From contig CAVVEV010000002.1 of the NCBI GenBank assembly GCA_963747335.1, positions 1 through 64,000 on the forward strand: DNA of 64,000 bases. The letters are read 5' to 3'. The notes under the pieces were generated by a model. It saw nothing but the letters and a program-made list of their open reading frames with translations, was not told the origin of the DNA and made no database searches. How positions within the stretch are numbered: the stretch's first letter is position 1; each line of letters opens with the position of its first letter. The stretch is from Prado023 sp963747335 (lineage in GTDB: Bacteria; Actinomycetota; Actinomycetes; S36-B12; CAIYMF01). A program made the translations under genes and the position numbers. Shown here piece by piece: positions 16,523 to 25,851 of the stretch.

Positions 16523-17714
16523 CTACGGGTGGTCGACGGTGTCCTCGTCGAGGGCGTGCTCGGTCAGCCGGGGGTCGTCGGCGGGCACGGGGGCCAGGGA
16601 GTCGACGATCGCGGTCAGGACCTGCATACGGGGCCGGCGCGGCAGTGGGGTCGGTGTCGATGCCGAGCATCGGCCCGTTGCCCGCGGAGATCGTCAGCCC
16701 GTCGCGCCAGATGCTGATCTGCTCGACGTCAGCCAGGCCCGGTCGGTCGATCCGGGCCTCGGTTCCGTCGGCGGAGACGACGACGCCGGGGTGGGTGGAT
16801 TCGAGGGCCAGAGTCGGGTGCTCGGGCTGGTAGCGCACGTAGTAGTGCGCGGCTCGCCCGTCGGGTCCGGTGAGGTCGACGTACCACTCCAGGTGGGCGG
16901 TCCGGTAGGTGGGGAGAGGCCCGGGGCGCTGGGCGACCACCTGCAGACCGAGGTCGTCACCGGTGGGCTGCCAGTCGGCAGTGGACCCGGTTGTGGTGAT
17001 GCCGGCGGCGACGAGTTCACCCTCGTCGGCGGTGAGCTCTCGGGCCTCCATGACCCAGGTGTGCTCGTCGGAGGTCCACACCCATCGTTGGAACCCGGCA
17101 TCCGGACTGTCGAGCAGCAGCCCGGGGACGCCGGCGACCTGCACGGTCGAGCGGGAGCCTAGGAACGACTCGGCGTCGACCTCGGCGAACGGCCCGTGCA
17201 CGGTCACGTCTCCGGTGATGACTCGGTCGTCGGCCAGGCGGACCAGGCTCAGCGCGGGGACCTGGCAGGCGGCGGGGTCGTCGCTGGTGGACCAGCGGGC
17301 GGCGATCCGGTCCAGCTGCCACCCGTCAGGCAGGGTGGCCGGCAACAGTCGCAGGTCCGCGTCGCGGGGTGCGATCGGCGCCGCGAATCCTTCGTTCGAG
17401 CATTGCAGGGACCCGTCAGCGGCGATCGCGACCCGGGCGACATCCGGGTTGGCGGTGTCCAGGGCGATCCGCCCGAGGGGAAGCAGCGCCAGAGCGGCCG
17501 CAACTGCAAGGGACCGGTGCACCCACCGGCGGCGGGCCGACCGGCCGAGCGGAACAACGGCCCCGGTCCCCGTGGTGGGTTCGGCGGCGATCGCGGCGTC
17601 GAGCCGGGTACGGGCCGCTACCAGGGCGTCGGGGTTGGTTGGCACCTGCCCGGCACGGGTCAGGTCCTCGATCCCGGGGATCGAGGAGACGTCGAACAGC
17701 TCAGTGCGGGTCAT
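16523..17714 (-). pseudogene. CU044_5270-like sigma-partner membrane protein, 3' frameshift
   Basis: The N-terminal cytoplasmic part (DVSSIPGIEDLTRAG) leads to one membrane segment (SLAVAAALALLPLGRIAL, near 67-84) and a large outer domain. This resembles CU044_5270-type proteins encoded after ECF sigma genes, which probably control them. The main frame runs to 16380 with an arginine/proline-rich, non-protein-like tail. A frame change at about 16635-16655 gives instead MQVLTAIVDSLAPVPADD and a stop at 16523, which looks native. The start overlaps the sigma stop as ATGA. A one-base change near the 3' end is the simplest explanation. Confidence 0.65.
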
Positions 17715-18316
17715 CGGGGGTCTCCAGACGTGGGGCGGGCGAACAATGACGCTCCAGAGCGAGCCGGATCGGGCTCGTCCTCAGCGTCGGGTGGGTGGTC
17801 GGTTTCCAGAGCGGTACGCATCCGGGACCTGGCCCGATGCAGCCGGGTCCGGGCCGTGACCGGTGGGATCCCTACGACCGCGGCGGCCTCGGTGGGGGTG
17901 AACTGCTCCCAGGCGATCAGCAGTAGCATCTCCCGGTCGACCTCAGGCAGGCCGCCCAACGCGGCCCGCAGCGGCCCGGCCAGCGCGGCACTGTCCAACC
18001 GGGCATCTACCTCGTCCCACGGGTCCACCGGCGTGGCCGTGAGCATCGGGTCGCCCGGATCGGGTCGCCGGTCACGCCAGTGTCGCAGCAGCACGTGCCG
18101 GGCGACCCCGAACAGCCACGACCGGGCAGAACCGCGCGCGGGATCGAACGAGCGGCGAGACGCGTATGCCTCCACCCACACCCGACCCAGCAGGTCCTCG
18201 GCGTCAGCCGGGGCGCGGCGAACCAAGTAGGCGTAGACGTCCGGGCCCTCACGATCCACCAACGCGGTGAACGCTACCGGATCGACCACGCCCGCCTCCT
18301 GCGCTCCGTCAGTCAT
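17711..18316 (-). CDS. ECF-type RNA polymerase sigma factor
   Basis: The protein has 201 residues. Region 2 is visible as YAYLVRRAPADAEDLLGRVW through GSARSWLFGVARHVLLRHWR. Region 4 is LPEVDREMLLLIAWEQFTPT with the helix-turn-helix AAAVVGIPPVTARTRLHRAR. A proline/acid-rich tail of about 25 residues follows. It is coupled to the membrane protein gene downstream. It is only distantly related to the two duplicated sigma factors, and no CRP-like site was seen upstream. Confidence 0.88.
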   Translation of the reverse strand: MTDGAQEAGVVDPVAFTALVDREGPDVYAYLVRRAPADAEDLLGRVWVEAYASRRSFDPARGSARSWLFGVARHVLLRHWRDRRPDPGDPMLTATPVDPWDEVDARLDSAALAGPLRAALGGLPEVDREMLLLIAWEQFTPTEAAAVVGIPPVTARTRLHRARSRMRTALETDHPPDAEDEPDPARSGASLFARPTSGDPR

Positions 18317-18600
18317 CCAGTCCCCTCCCCCAGCATCCCGCCAGCATGGCCTCTACCCCCTACTTGTCGAACCGCGCCCCCAGCGTTCGCGGCCGCCCCG
18401 TCGGCGGGTGTCGCGACGGGGCGCAGGCGGTGGGGCGCATGGGGCAATGCCGCCCCGTTTGAGGCCACCCAGCACGCACTACAGCACCCTCTCAGCGTCG
18501 TCCCCGAGCTCACACACCGCCCAGGGAGCCCGCGCCCGCCCCGGCCGATGTGACGCGGGTCGGGGTCGGGCCGGTCGATGCCGAGGCGTGGTCTGGCGGT

Positions 18601-18795
18601 TCAGTCGATGGTGTTGGGTCGGCGCAGGAGCGCGGTGATCAGGACCAGCAGTCCGGCGCAAATCAGGGCTGCGGGCAGGAGCAGGCCGAGGTCGGGAGTG
18701 ATGTCCGTGAAGACCAGCGCAGCGAGCAGCCCGGTGATGGTGGCCAGGATGATCCCCCACACGAGGGAGGTCAGGTCGACGGGGTGGGCGCGCAT
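18601..18795 (-). CDS. Small two-helix membrane protein
   Basis: The 64-residue protein has two membrane helices (LVWGIILATITGLLAALVF and LGLLLPAALICAGLLVLITALL) and a basic tail. Its ATG shares one base with the stop of the PspC-domain gene upstream (TGATG), so it is translated with it. Small proteins of this kind often follow PspC genes. The function is unknown. Confidence 0.75.
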   Translation of the reverse strand: MRAHPVDLTSLVWGIILATITGLLAALVFTDITPDLGLLLPAALICAGLLVLITALLRRPNTID

Positions 18796-20249
18796 CAGGA
18801 CTCCTCTTCGATCACGGTGAGCTCGCCGACGCCGACGTGCAGGTCCAGGTAGAGCGGCTGCGCGCCGCGACCCTGAACCATGTCCACGGGGCTGTTCAGC
18901 GACTGCTGCCCGGAGCGGAGCACGCTGGGCCCGCCGGTGGTCAGGTTGTTGGCTCCCAGCATCACCTCCCAGTAAGCCTCGGTCCATTGGTCGGCGGGCA
19001 GGATCACGGTCAACGACCCGCGGTCCACCGTCAGGGTCAGCATCCGGGAGTCGAGGTCCTTGGTGTCCGTCAGGTCAACCGTGACCGTGCCTTCCTCCCA
19101 GCCCATGGCGAACTGCTCGTCCTTGGGCAGCTCCTTCGGGCTCACCGTGATCGGCGGGGCGGAGGCAGCCCGGTCCACGGCGTCAGAGGCCAGCCCACCG
19201 GCCCCGATCAGACCGGCGAGGAGCAGGGCGGGGGCGATCAGCCAGCGGGCGGACCCGAACCAGGCGCCGACCAGCACCCCGGTGGTGAGCAGGGCCAGGC
19301 AGACCATCGCGATCCCGGCCCAGCCCAGGGAGGTGGCCCCGGCCCGGTCGGTCAGGACCAGGGCTCCGGCGGTGATCAGGGTGACCGCGGCCACCAGCCA
19401 GCCCCACCGGTTGCGTTCCCGCCGCTCGGCCCGACGGGCACGGCGGGCCTCGGCGCGGGCCCGCCGCTGGGCCTCGGCGGCGGCCGCCCGGGCATCGGCT
19501 GCGGCGGTGGCCGCCGCCCGGGCCCGATCCACCGAGTCGAGCACCAGCGTGGGCTCCCCAGAGGCGGGGTCCGGGACCAGCATCGTGACCGTCGGCTCGC
19601 CGTCAACGTCCAGGACCAGGGTCGGTTCCGCATCCCCGGCAACAGGATCGACCCACGCGGCGGGGGTCGACGGGGCGGTGCGCCCGAACCCTGGTGAACC
19701 GAGGCGGTGCAGCGCGTCGCGCAGGTCCCCACCGCGGGCCAGCCACACCCCGAGCGTGGCCAGTCCGCCGACCGTGACCAGCATGCCGGTCACGTACACC
19801 AGTGGGCTGAGGTCATCCAGCGCCCCCACGTACCCGAGCGTCCCCAGTCCCAGCCACCCAAACCCGATGAGCAGCACGAACCCGACGGTCAGCTTCGCCA
19901 GGGTGCCCAGTGGCCCGCCCCAGGCGAGGAACCGGCGGGCCAGGCTGGCGGCGTCGGGTTGCGGGATCAGCATCCAGCCGAGCAGATACGCCGCGATCGT
20001 GGTGGCCGCGATCAGCCACAGCAACTGGGTGACCGGGACGGTCCAGTACAGACCCAGGACCACCTGCCCCACGAAGGCGACCATCGCCGCCAGCAGCGGC
20101 GAGGCGGCCAGCACCCGCACCAACAGTGGGTCCACTTCCCAGAACTCGGCGAACCCTCCGGCCACCCCACCGAGCAGCCGGGAACGGGAGCGGCGCAGAC
20201 CGGCGAACCAACGGGCCCGGGGCAGGGCAGCAGCATGCATCGTGTCCAT
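18795..20249 (-). CDS. PspC-domain membrane protein
   Basis: The product has about 484 residues from ATG 20249. A PspC domain is at the N-terminus (RSRSRLLGGVAGGFAEFWEV, two helices). More membrane helices follow, then a cytoplasmic coiled, alanine/arginine-rich linker. A second membrane block precedes a C-terminal beta-rich domain resembling the adhesin-like domain of LiaF-type proteins (DLHVGVGELTVIEE). It is divergent from the PspC histidine kinase gene, the standard actinobacterial envelope-stress arrangement. It may modulate that kinase. Confidence 0.87.
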   Translation of the reverse strand: MDTMHAAALPRARWFAGLRRSRSRLLGGVAGGFAEFWEVDPLLVRVLAASPLLAAMVAFVGQVVLGLYWTVPVTQLLWLIAATTIAAYLLGWMLIPQPDAASLARRFLAWGGPLGTLAKLTVGFVLLIGFGWLGLGTLGYVGALDDLSPLVYVTGMLVTVGGLATLGVWLARGGDLRDALHRLGSPGFGRTAPSTPAAWVDPVAGDAEPTLVLDVDGEPTVTMLVPDPASGEPTLVLDSVDRARAAATAAADARAAAAEAQRRARAEARRARRAERRERNRWGWLVAAVTLITAGALVLTDRAGATSLGWAGIAMVCLALLTTGVLVGAWFGSARWLIAPALLLAGLIGAGGLASDAVDRAASAPPITVSPKELPKDEQFAMGWEEGTVTVDLTDTKDLDSRMLTLTVDRGSLTVILPADQWTEAYWEVMLGANNLTTGGPSVLRSGQQSLNSPVDMVQGRGAQPLYLDLHVGVGELTVIEEES

Positions 20250-20364
20250 ACCGACATTCCACCCCGTTACGGCCGGGGCCGGTATCCGGGACGAACCCGG
20301 AGAAAACCCGGAGATCCCGACAGCAGCATTCCGCGCCGGCGCACCCGGCGGGGACAATGGCGGG

Positions 20365-21483
20365 GTGGGGATGCAGCGCCAACCGGACCGGGCACACCTG
20401 GCTGGTGTGTGCGCCGGGGTGGCCGACGAACTCGGCACCCCCGTGCTGGCGGTCCGTGCCGGGTTCACCGTCGCCGCGTTGGCCGGTGGGATCGGGGTGG
20501 TGGCCTACCTGCTGCTGTGGCTGCTGACCCCGGCCGCCGAGCCCGACCCGGACGCCCCACCCCGCTCCGAGTGGCCCCCGCTGGCGTTCGGGCTGCTCGC
20601 CACCGGTGCGATCGCCCTGGTGCTGGGTCCTGTCCCGGCCTTGATCGCGGCCGCCTCCGCCGGCGGTGCGGCCCTGGTCTGGTGGGCCCCGGCACGTGGC
20701 GGCGCTGAGGATGAGCCGGGCGGGGGGCTGCTGCGCCGAAGTGCTGGGATCGGGCTGCTCGCCGCCGCGGCGGTGGTGTTCATCGCCCGGCAGGTCGGGC
20801 TGTCCTCGCTGACCGCCGCGATCGGCGCTGTCGCGGTCGTGCTCGGCGGGGCCGCCCTGGTGGCCAGCCCGTTCATCGTCCGGCTGGTCCGCGACCGGGA
20901 CCGGGAACGCGCCGAACGGCTCGCGGTGCGCCAACGCGCCGAGATCGCCGCGCACCTGCACGACTCCGTGCTGCAGACCCTGGCGCTGATCCAACGCGAG
21001 CACACCGACCCCGACACCGTGCTGCGCCTGGCCCGGGCCGAGGAACGCGGGCTACGCACCTGGCTCTACGCCCAGCAGCCCGACCCCGGGCAGCCCGCGG
21101 GTCTGGCCGATCAGCTGCAGGATGCCGCTGCCGGCGTCGAGCAGGCGCAAGCCGCCCTCATCGAAGTCGTGACAGTCGGGGACCTGACCGCCCACACCCC
21201 CGCCACCGACGCGGTCGTCGCCGCCGCCCGGGAGGCCATGCTCAACGCCGCCCGGCACTCCGGCGACCCCCAGCCGATCCAGGTGTTCGCTCGCATCTCC
21301 CCCGCTGAGGTCGCGGTGTTCATCCGCGACCGTGGATGCGGGTTCGACCCCGACACCCTCCCGACCGACCGGGGTGGGGTGCGCGACTCGATCATTGGGA
21401 GGATCGCCCGCGCCGGCGGCACCACCACCATCCGCACGAGCCCAGGAGCTGGCACCGAGGTCCAGATCCGGATGCCGCTATGA
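20365..21483 (+). CDS. PspC-domain sensor histidine kinase
   Basis: The protein starts with GTG at 20365 or ATG at 20371, giving about 370 residues. A PspC domain (LAGVCAGVADELGTPVLAVR) is followed by several membrane helices. A HisKA_3 dimerisation helix carries the phospho-accepting histidine in AEIAAHLHDSVLQTLALIQ. A HATPase domain follows, with N-box AAREAMLNAARHSG and DRGCGFD. The open frame upstream to 19060 is only antisense to the PspC gene. The stop overlaps the regulator start by ATGA. Confidence 0.92.
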   Translation: MGMQRQPDRAHLAGVCAGVADELGTPVLAVRAGFTVAALAGGIGVVAYLLLWLLTPAAEPDPDAPPRSEWPPLAFGLLATGAIALVLGPVPALIAAASAGGAALVWWAPARGGAEDEPGGGLLRRSAGIGLLAAAAVVFIARQVGLSSLTAAIGAVAVVLGGAALVASPFIVRLVRDRDRERAERLAVRQRAEIAAHLHDSVLQTLALIQREHTDPDTVLRLARAEERGLRTWLYAQQPDPGQPAGLADQLQDAAAGVEQAQAALIEVVTVGDLTAHTPATDAVVAAAREAMLNAARHSGDPQPIQVFARISPAEVAVFIRDRGCGFDPDTLPTDRGGVRDSIIGRIARAGGTTTIRTSPGAGTEVQIRMPL

Positions 21484-22157
21484 CCAACCCCACCCACCCC
21501 GCACCCGCCGCGGCCGGTCAGGTACGGGTACTGATCGTCGACGACCACGCCCTCGTGCGCTCCGGCGTACGCGCCCAACTCGACGGACACGTCACCGTCG
21601 TCGGGGAAGCCGACGACGTCGCCCCCGCCGTCGACGCTGTCGTGGCCACCCAGCCGAACGTCGTACTTCTCGACGTCCACCTGCCCTCCGGCACCGGAGC
21701 CAATGTCATCGCCGCTGTCGGCGACCGTGCGCCCGGGACCCGGTGGCTGGCCCTGTCCATCTCCGATGCCCCCGAGGACGTCGTCACGGTCATCCGCGCC
21801 GGGGCCAACGGCTACCTCACCAAGTCCGTCAGCGCCGAAGGCCTGATCGATGCCGTGCACCGGGTCGCCGACGGCGACGCCGTGTTCTCACCCCGGCTGG
21901 CCGGATTCGTCCTGGACTCCTTCCGCGCCGACACCCGACCCACGCCCTCCCGCGACACCGAGCTGGACGTGCTCACCGCCCGCGAAGTCGAGGTCCTGAC
22001 CCTCATCGCCCGCGGCTACACCTACCGCGAAGCCGCCACCGAACTGTTCGTCTCCACCCGCACCATCGAGACCCACGTCAGCGCCGTGCTGCGCAAGCTC
22101 CAACTGTCCAACCGCCGCGAACTCGCCCGCTGGGCCCGGGCCCGCGACCTGCACTGA
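21480..22157 (+). CDS. LuxR-family response regulator
   Basis: The 225-residue protein has an N-terminal receiver with acidic pair in VLIVDDHALVRSGV, phospho-acceptor aspartate in NVVLLDVHLPSG and lysine in GYLTKSVSAEG. A LuxR/NarL helix-turn-helix follows (LTAREVEVLTLIARGYTYRE through STRTIETHVSAVLRKL). It is coupled to the PspC kinase and is its cognate regulator. Confidence 0.94.
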   Translation: MTNPTHPAPAAAGQVRVLIVDDHALVRSGVRAQLDGHVTVVGEADDVAPAVDAVVATQPNVVLLDVHLPSGTGANVIAAVGDRAPGTRWLALSISDAPEDVVTVIRAGANGYLTKSVSAEGLIDAVHRVADGDAVFSPRLAGFVLDSFRADTRPTPSRDTELDVLTAREVEVLTLIARGYTYREAATELFVSTRTIETHVSAVLRKLQLSNRRELARWARARDLH

Positions 22158-22190
22158 CCCCCGAGCCCGGGAAGACAAGCGAATCCTCGT

Positions 22191-22249
22191 GCGTCCTTCT
22201 GGGCGTTGCCATGGCCTGCCCCGAAGGCGCCCAGCTCGCGGCGATGTGG
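22191..22249. repeat. Dispersed intergenic repeat, copy R5
   Basis: GCGTCCTTCTGGGCG at the left and GCGCCCAGCTCGCGGCGATG at the right. It is closest to R8 at 47171, about 80% over 59 bases. It lies after the response regulator stop. Confidence 0.65.
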
Positions 22250-22319
22250 GGCACCTGGGCGCGAACTTGACGAGCAGGACTCTCGACGGGTGCCTCAGGC
22301 CGCCGTGGGTACGGCATCT

Positions 22320-22572
22320 CCTGTGTCGGCCATCGGGCTGATGAGCCCAGGCCGCTGACCGCCCACGCCTTCGCGGCCCACGACGTCCCGGTCGGGTGGA
22401 GCTCGGAGTAAGACCCGGACCCGTCATCGATCGGGTGGAACGCGCCGGACGGGTCACGCACCCCGACCAGTCAGGCACCCAGCGACAGCAGTGAGAACGC
22501 GCCCGGGATCGGCCCGTCGGTCTCCACGTCGACGCTCACGTACAGGCCGCAGCCCACCGTGCGCCCGCTCAC
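22320..22572 (-). pseudogene. DnaQ-like 3'-5' exonuclease relic
   Basis: From GTG at 22572 the frame reads VSGRTVGCGLYVSVDVETDG and PIPGAFSLLSLGA, the exonuclease I motif (DxE) and following strand of a DEDD-type exonuclease. A TGA at 22471-22473 interrupts it. The same frame then continues with homologous sequence (FHPIDDGSGSYSELHPTG, AKAWAVSGL) and decays near 22330. The start overlaps the stop of the upstream gene as GTGA. Only about 80 of some 180 residues remain. Confidence 0.7.
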
Positions 22573-23867
22573 CAGGACCCCCGCCACAGTTCCTCACGCG
22601 GCCCGATCGGCCCACCCTGCCCCACGTGCACCCACAACGCGGACCGCAGCCGCTGAGCCAGGTAGCCGTCCGACCCGCCGGACTGCCGGCAGGTGTCCAC
22701 CTCCATCTGGTGCTCCCAGCAGAACGGCCCCCACGAGTGCAGCACGACCGCGTCCCGGTCACACAGCCAGGGCGCGTCCGGCGGGGGATGCATGTACCCG
22801 GCCCCCACATACACCAGGCTGCGGCCCTCCGCGCACCGGACCGCAGCCCGGGAATGCAGCACCGCGGCGGCAAGCTTGAACGGATCGAGCTGCTGGCTGA
22901 GCTGGTGGTCGACCAGCGGATCGTCCAGCCGCACGTCCGCCGGCCAGTTCGGGTTCTGCTTGGCGGCCACCCACACCTTCCACACCGGGTCCCGGTACAG
23001 GCCGGTGAGGACCACCCCGGGCGTGGCACGGTTCCCCGCGACCGCACCCCGCTCAGCCGGATCGTCGGACTGTGCCAAGTGGTGCAGCAGGTCCCCGTCG
23101 GTGGTGCTGGCCGCCAGCGCGACCCGTTCCGCAGCGGACAGGGCGGCAACCCGGAAACCGGGGACCGGGCCGGCCAGCTTCAGCACCGCGGCCCGGACCT
23201 GCGGGCAGGCATCGGCCCGAAACGACAGCACCATCTCCCGGTCGGCCGGCCCGGACAGCAGCCTGCGGACCGCGGCGGACCGCACCTCGCACACCGGGTC
23301 GGCGACCAGGACCGGGGACGCGTTGTCGTAGTTCGTCGCCGCCCACTTGCGTTCCGGCAGCGGCCGGTCGGCGATGTCGTCCGGTGCCCCACCGGCCCGC
23401 TCCATGCTGCCCAGCGGGTCCGGGTTGCTCTCCATCCACGAGTCCAGCTCGGCGGCACCGGGGAGGGTCCGCAGCCGCTCCAGCTGCTCCATCAGATCCG
23501 TGGCCGACATCCCCGGCACCATCCCGGCCAGGGTGGCCGCGGCCCGAACCTGGCCCGCCATCGCGGTCCGCACATGCAGCACCGGGTCGCCCAGCAGCGG
23601 GGTCAGCATCCCCGACCACCGGCCCCTGATGTCGTCCCTGGCCGCCCGGCGGAGTGTCCGCCCCTGCCAGGCGAACCACTCCCGCACCTGCCACGCACTG
23701 TCGGTTGTCCCCGCCCTGACCGCTGCCAGGAGCTCCTCCCCGTCGCCGCTGTCGACCAGCTCCTGGAACCTGCACTGGCATCCCGTCACCGAACCCAACC
23801 CCCATCCATCACACGGCGTGAACAGCATCTCACGTTGTGTGAACATTGTAGATCGGCGGGCCAACAT
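22569..23867 (-). CDS. HEAT-like repeat protein of unknown function
   Basis: The protein has 432 residues. The central part (about 60-300) shows repeated paired helices with Val-Arg-x-Ala patterns (DPVLHVRTAMAGQVRAAATL, ADPVCEVRSAAVRRLLSG, ACPQVRAAVLKLAG, DPVWKVWVAAKQNP), typical of HEAT-like repeats. The C-terminal part has cysteines and aromatics. ATG at 23846 is an alternative start. The relic exonuclease gene downstream overlaps its stop, so the two were an operon. No function is assigned. Confidence 0.75.
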   Translation of the reverse strand: MLARRSTMFTQREMLFTPCDGWGLGSVTGCQCRFQELVDSGDGEELLAAVRAGTTDSAWQVREWFAWQGRTLRRAARDDIRGRWSGMLTPLLGDPVLHVRTAMAGQVRAAATLAGMVPGMSATDLMEQLERLRTLPGAAELDSWMESNPDPLGSMERAGGAPDDIADRPLPERKWAATNYDNASPVLVADPVCEVRSAAVRRLLSGPADREMVLSFRADACPQVRAAVLKLAGPVPGFRVAALSAAERVALAASTTDGDLLHHLAQSDDPAERGAVAGNRATPGVVLTGLYRDPVWKVWVAAKQNPNWPADVRLDDPLVDHQLSQQLDPFKLAAAVLHSRAAVRCAEGRSLVYVGAGYMHPPPDAPWLCDRDAVVLHSWGPFCWEHQMEVDTCRQSGGSDGYLAQRLRSALWVHVGQGGPIGPREELWRGSW

Positions 23868-23939
23868 CCGATCCGCAGGCCGGGCACCACCCCACGAGGG
23901 TCTGGCATTGGCCCTACGAAAACACAGGAGATGCCGTAC

Positions 23940-24694
23940 TCAGGCCGCCGTGAGCAGCCGGTCTGCGGTGGCCGCGAACTCGCCCGGGTTGCGCAGCATC
24001 CACCCGTGGTTCCCGGCGACGACCCGGGTCGAGGCGGACGGTGCCGTGCGCAGCCTCCCGGCGGGCACGATCGAGTCGCGGTCGGCCAGCACGAGGTGGG
24101 CTGGTACGTCCCGGCGGTGCAGCGTCGTCAGCTCGCCGGTGAGATCCGCCGTCTTGGCAGCGTAGGCCGACAGCGACAGGGGCAGCGGATGCCGCAGCAC
24201 CGCGGTCACCGAGTCCGTGGCCCTGATCGCGAGCTCCTGGTTGACCTCCAGCGCCAGCCCCCGGCCAGTGACAGCCACGACCACACCGACGACCCAGCCC
24301 CGCCGACCGGGCAGATCAGCAGCAGCGCGGCGAACGTGGTCAGGTCCGTGGCCGCGGCCCGGGCGGCGATCCCCGCCCCGAACGAGTGCCCGACCACGGG
24401 CACCGGCTGCCCGCCCAGCGGGCCGACCAGGTGCGCTGCGGCGACGAGTTCGGCGTAACCACCCAGCGAGGAGCGGCGCATCGGCAGCGGCTCGGAGCGG
24501 CCGAATCCGGGCAGATCGCACGCGTGGACCGCCCACCCGGAGCGAGCCAGCGTGTCCAGAGCCCGCCGGTACCCGGTCAGCAGCATCCCCCAGCCGTGCA
24601 CGAACAGCAGCGGCCGGCCGTCCGGGTCGCCGTACACGTGCCAGCCGACCCGTCGACCATCCACGCGGAACGTCGACGTGACCAGCGGTGCCAT
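23940..24694 (-). pseudogene. Alpha/beta hydrolase with a frameshift
   Basis: The first frame (from 24694) has the oxyanion sequence LLFVHGWGMLLTGYRRAL and nucleophile Ser104 in VVGHSFGAGIAARA. At about 24290-24305, within a G-rich run, the frame shifts by one base. The second frame supplies the cap, the acid in HLVLADRDSIVPAG and the histidine in VVAGNHGWMLRNPGEFA. Joined, the protein is about 250 residues and complete. This is either an inactivated enzyme or an assembly error. Confidence 0.78.
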
Positions 24695-24748
24695 GACCGG
24701 AGTATCGGCAGGCTGAGCCGGACGATGTACCCGGCAGCGGGCGCGGAG

Positions 24749-24890
24749 TCAGCCCGCCAACCGGATGGCCGCTTCGAGTTGTGCGTCCACGCCGTCGACG
24801 AGTTGTTTCCGGCCGAGCCTTCGGGTCGCGGGGATCCGGTGCCTTCTCGTCAGCGATCTGGTCGAGAGCGTCCCGCGTCGTGAAGTGCCT
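24749..24890 (-). pseudogene. C-terminal relic of an unidentified gene
   Basis: In one frame DALDQIADEKAPDP precedes a shift, and in another RKQLVDGVDAQLEAAIRLAG ends at a stop at 24749. These helical pieces look like a real C-terminus split by an indel. The upstream side ends at repeat R6. The family is not recognised. Confidence 0.3.
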
Positions 24891-24899
24891 GAGCACGAC

Positions 24900-24930
24900 A
24901 TCGGCGCGCGACAGGCGGCGGATAGACGCG
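24900..24930 (-). repeat. Dispersed intergenic repeat, partial copy R6
   Basis: GCGCGCGACAGGCGGCG followed by GATAGACGCG. On the minus strand it begins GCGTCTATC like R10 and R11. Confidence 0.55.
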
Positions 24931-25188
24931 GGTCCGGCCCGCGACCTCGCGAGCGAACTCAGGGTCGTCGTGCGCATTGAACCATCATCTTCGCCGGCCT
25001 CGATCGCTTCTCTTGGATCCTGCGCGCGCCCCCAGCCCGTTGGACCGAACAGGTACACACCGAAGATGAGCGCTCACGGCTTGCCATCGAGCGACTGTGC
25101 GAGTGGCCGAGCGCTATGGTCCTGGACGCGGTGATGAGCAGCCCTCGCCGTTGGGCGGAGGGCCGCTCACCGTTGCGTCGCGGCGGGG

Positions 25189-25416
25189 TCAGCGGCGCTG
25201 CATCACCAGCCCGAGCCAGGTGAACCAGAGCAGGAGCCCGAGGCCGAAGGCTGAGGTCGCGGCTTCGGCCGCGACCGGCAGGACCGTGGCGAAGCCGACG
25301 ATCGCCAGCCCAAGGGCAAGGCCGCCGAGCCCTACCGGGAGCGAACGGGTGCGCAGGATGGCGACGCCCACGACAGCCAGCTGTAGCAGCGCAACGTCGC
25401 CGCACGCCGCGATCAC
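25189..25416 (-). CDS. Small two-helix membrane protein or fragment
   Basis: This 75-residue frame has hydrophobic segments LGGLALGLAIVGFATVLP and FGLGLLLWFTWLGLVMQRR. The latter resembles the last helix and tail of larger DUF4386-like membrane proteins, so it may be a surviving C-terminal fragment. Its start codon is GTG and has no strong ribosome binding site. Confidence 0.4.
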   Translation of the reverse strand: MIAACGDVALLQLAVVGVAILRTRSLPVGLGGLALGLAIVGFATVLPVAAEAATSAFGLGLLLWFTWLGLVMQRR

Positions 25417-25851
25417 GGCTCACTGCCATCTCTTGCCCGCATCCGGGCGACCCCAAGGTGCGCGACTCGCGGCTACTGACGATTCCCCTCAGGGCCGGTG
25501 TCTGGCCAAACGATGTGACGCGACTCCTACGACTCTCGCGGTTGGCCGGCCGAGGCCGGCAGGGCGGGGGCGCCCGGCGAGAGAGTGCGTGCCTGCACGT
25601 TGGGCGCCGGAACCTCGACCAGTTCGAGCTCGAACCTGCGGAGTGCCCTCACGAGGGGCGGGCTAGAACCGTAGCCGCTACCACGCCCTCCGACACCGCC
25701 CAAGTCGCGGGCCTTCCAGCGCGGGATTCCTATCTCGAGTATCGAACCCTCAAGGCGGGCAGCTCCAACGAGTCAACGCGGACTATTGACCGGCGGGATC
25801 TCGCGAGTCTAGCCTCTGGATAAGCCCAGCCTTGCCTTACGCAATGGAGTC
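25417..25851. other. Gene-poor intergenic stretch
   Basis: It contains repeat R7 (about 25441-25480; core CCCCAAGGTGCGCGACTCG) and a perfect 14-base palindrome GTTCGAGCTCGAAC at 25622-25635. Open frames here have no homology-like features. The promoter of the TMEM175 gene should lie near the right end. Confidence 0.5.

Noticed and set aside
19060..20364. An open frame upstream of the PspC kinase that would extend it to 807 residues
   Set aside because: It is antisense to the PspC-domain gene and has Ser/Arg/Pro-rich shadow composition; the recognisable protein starts at 20365.
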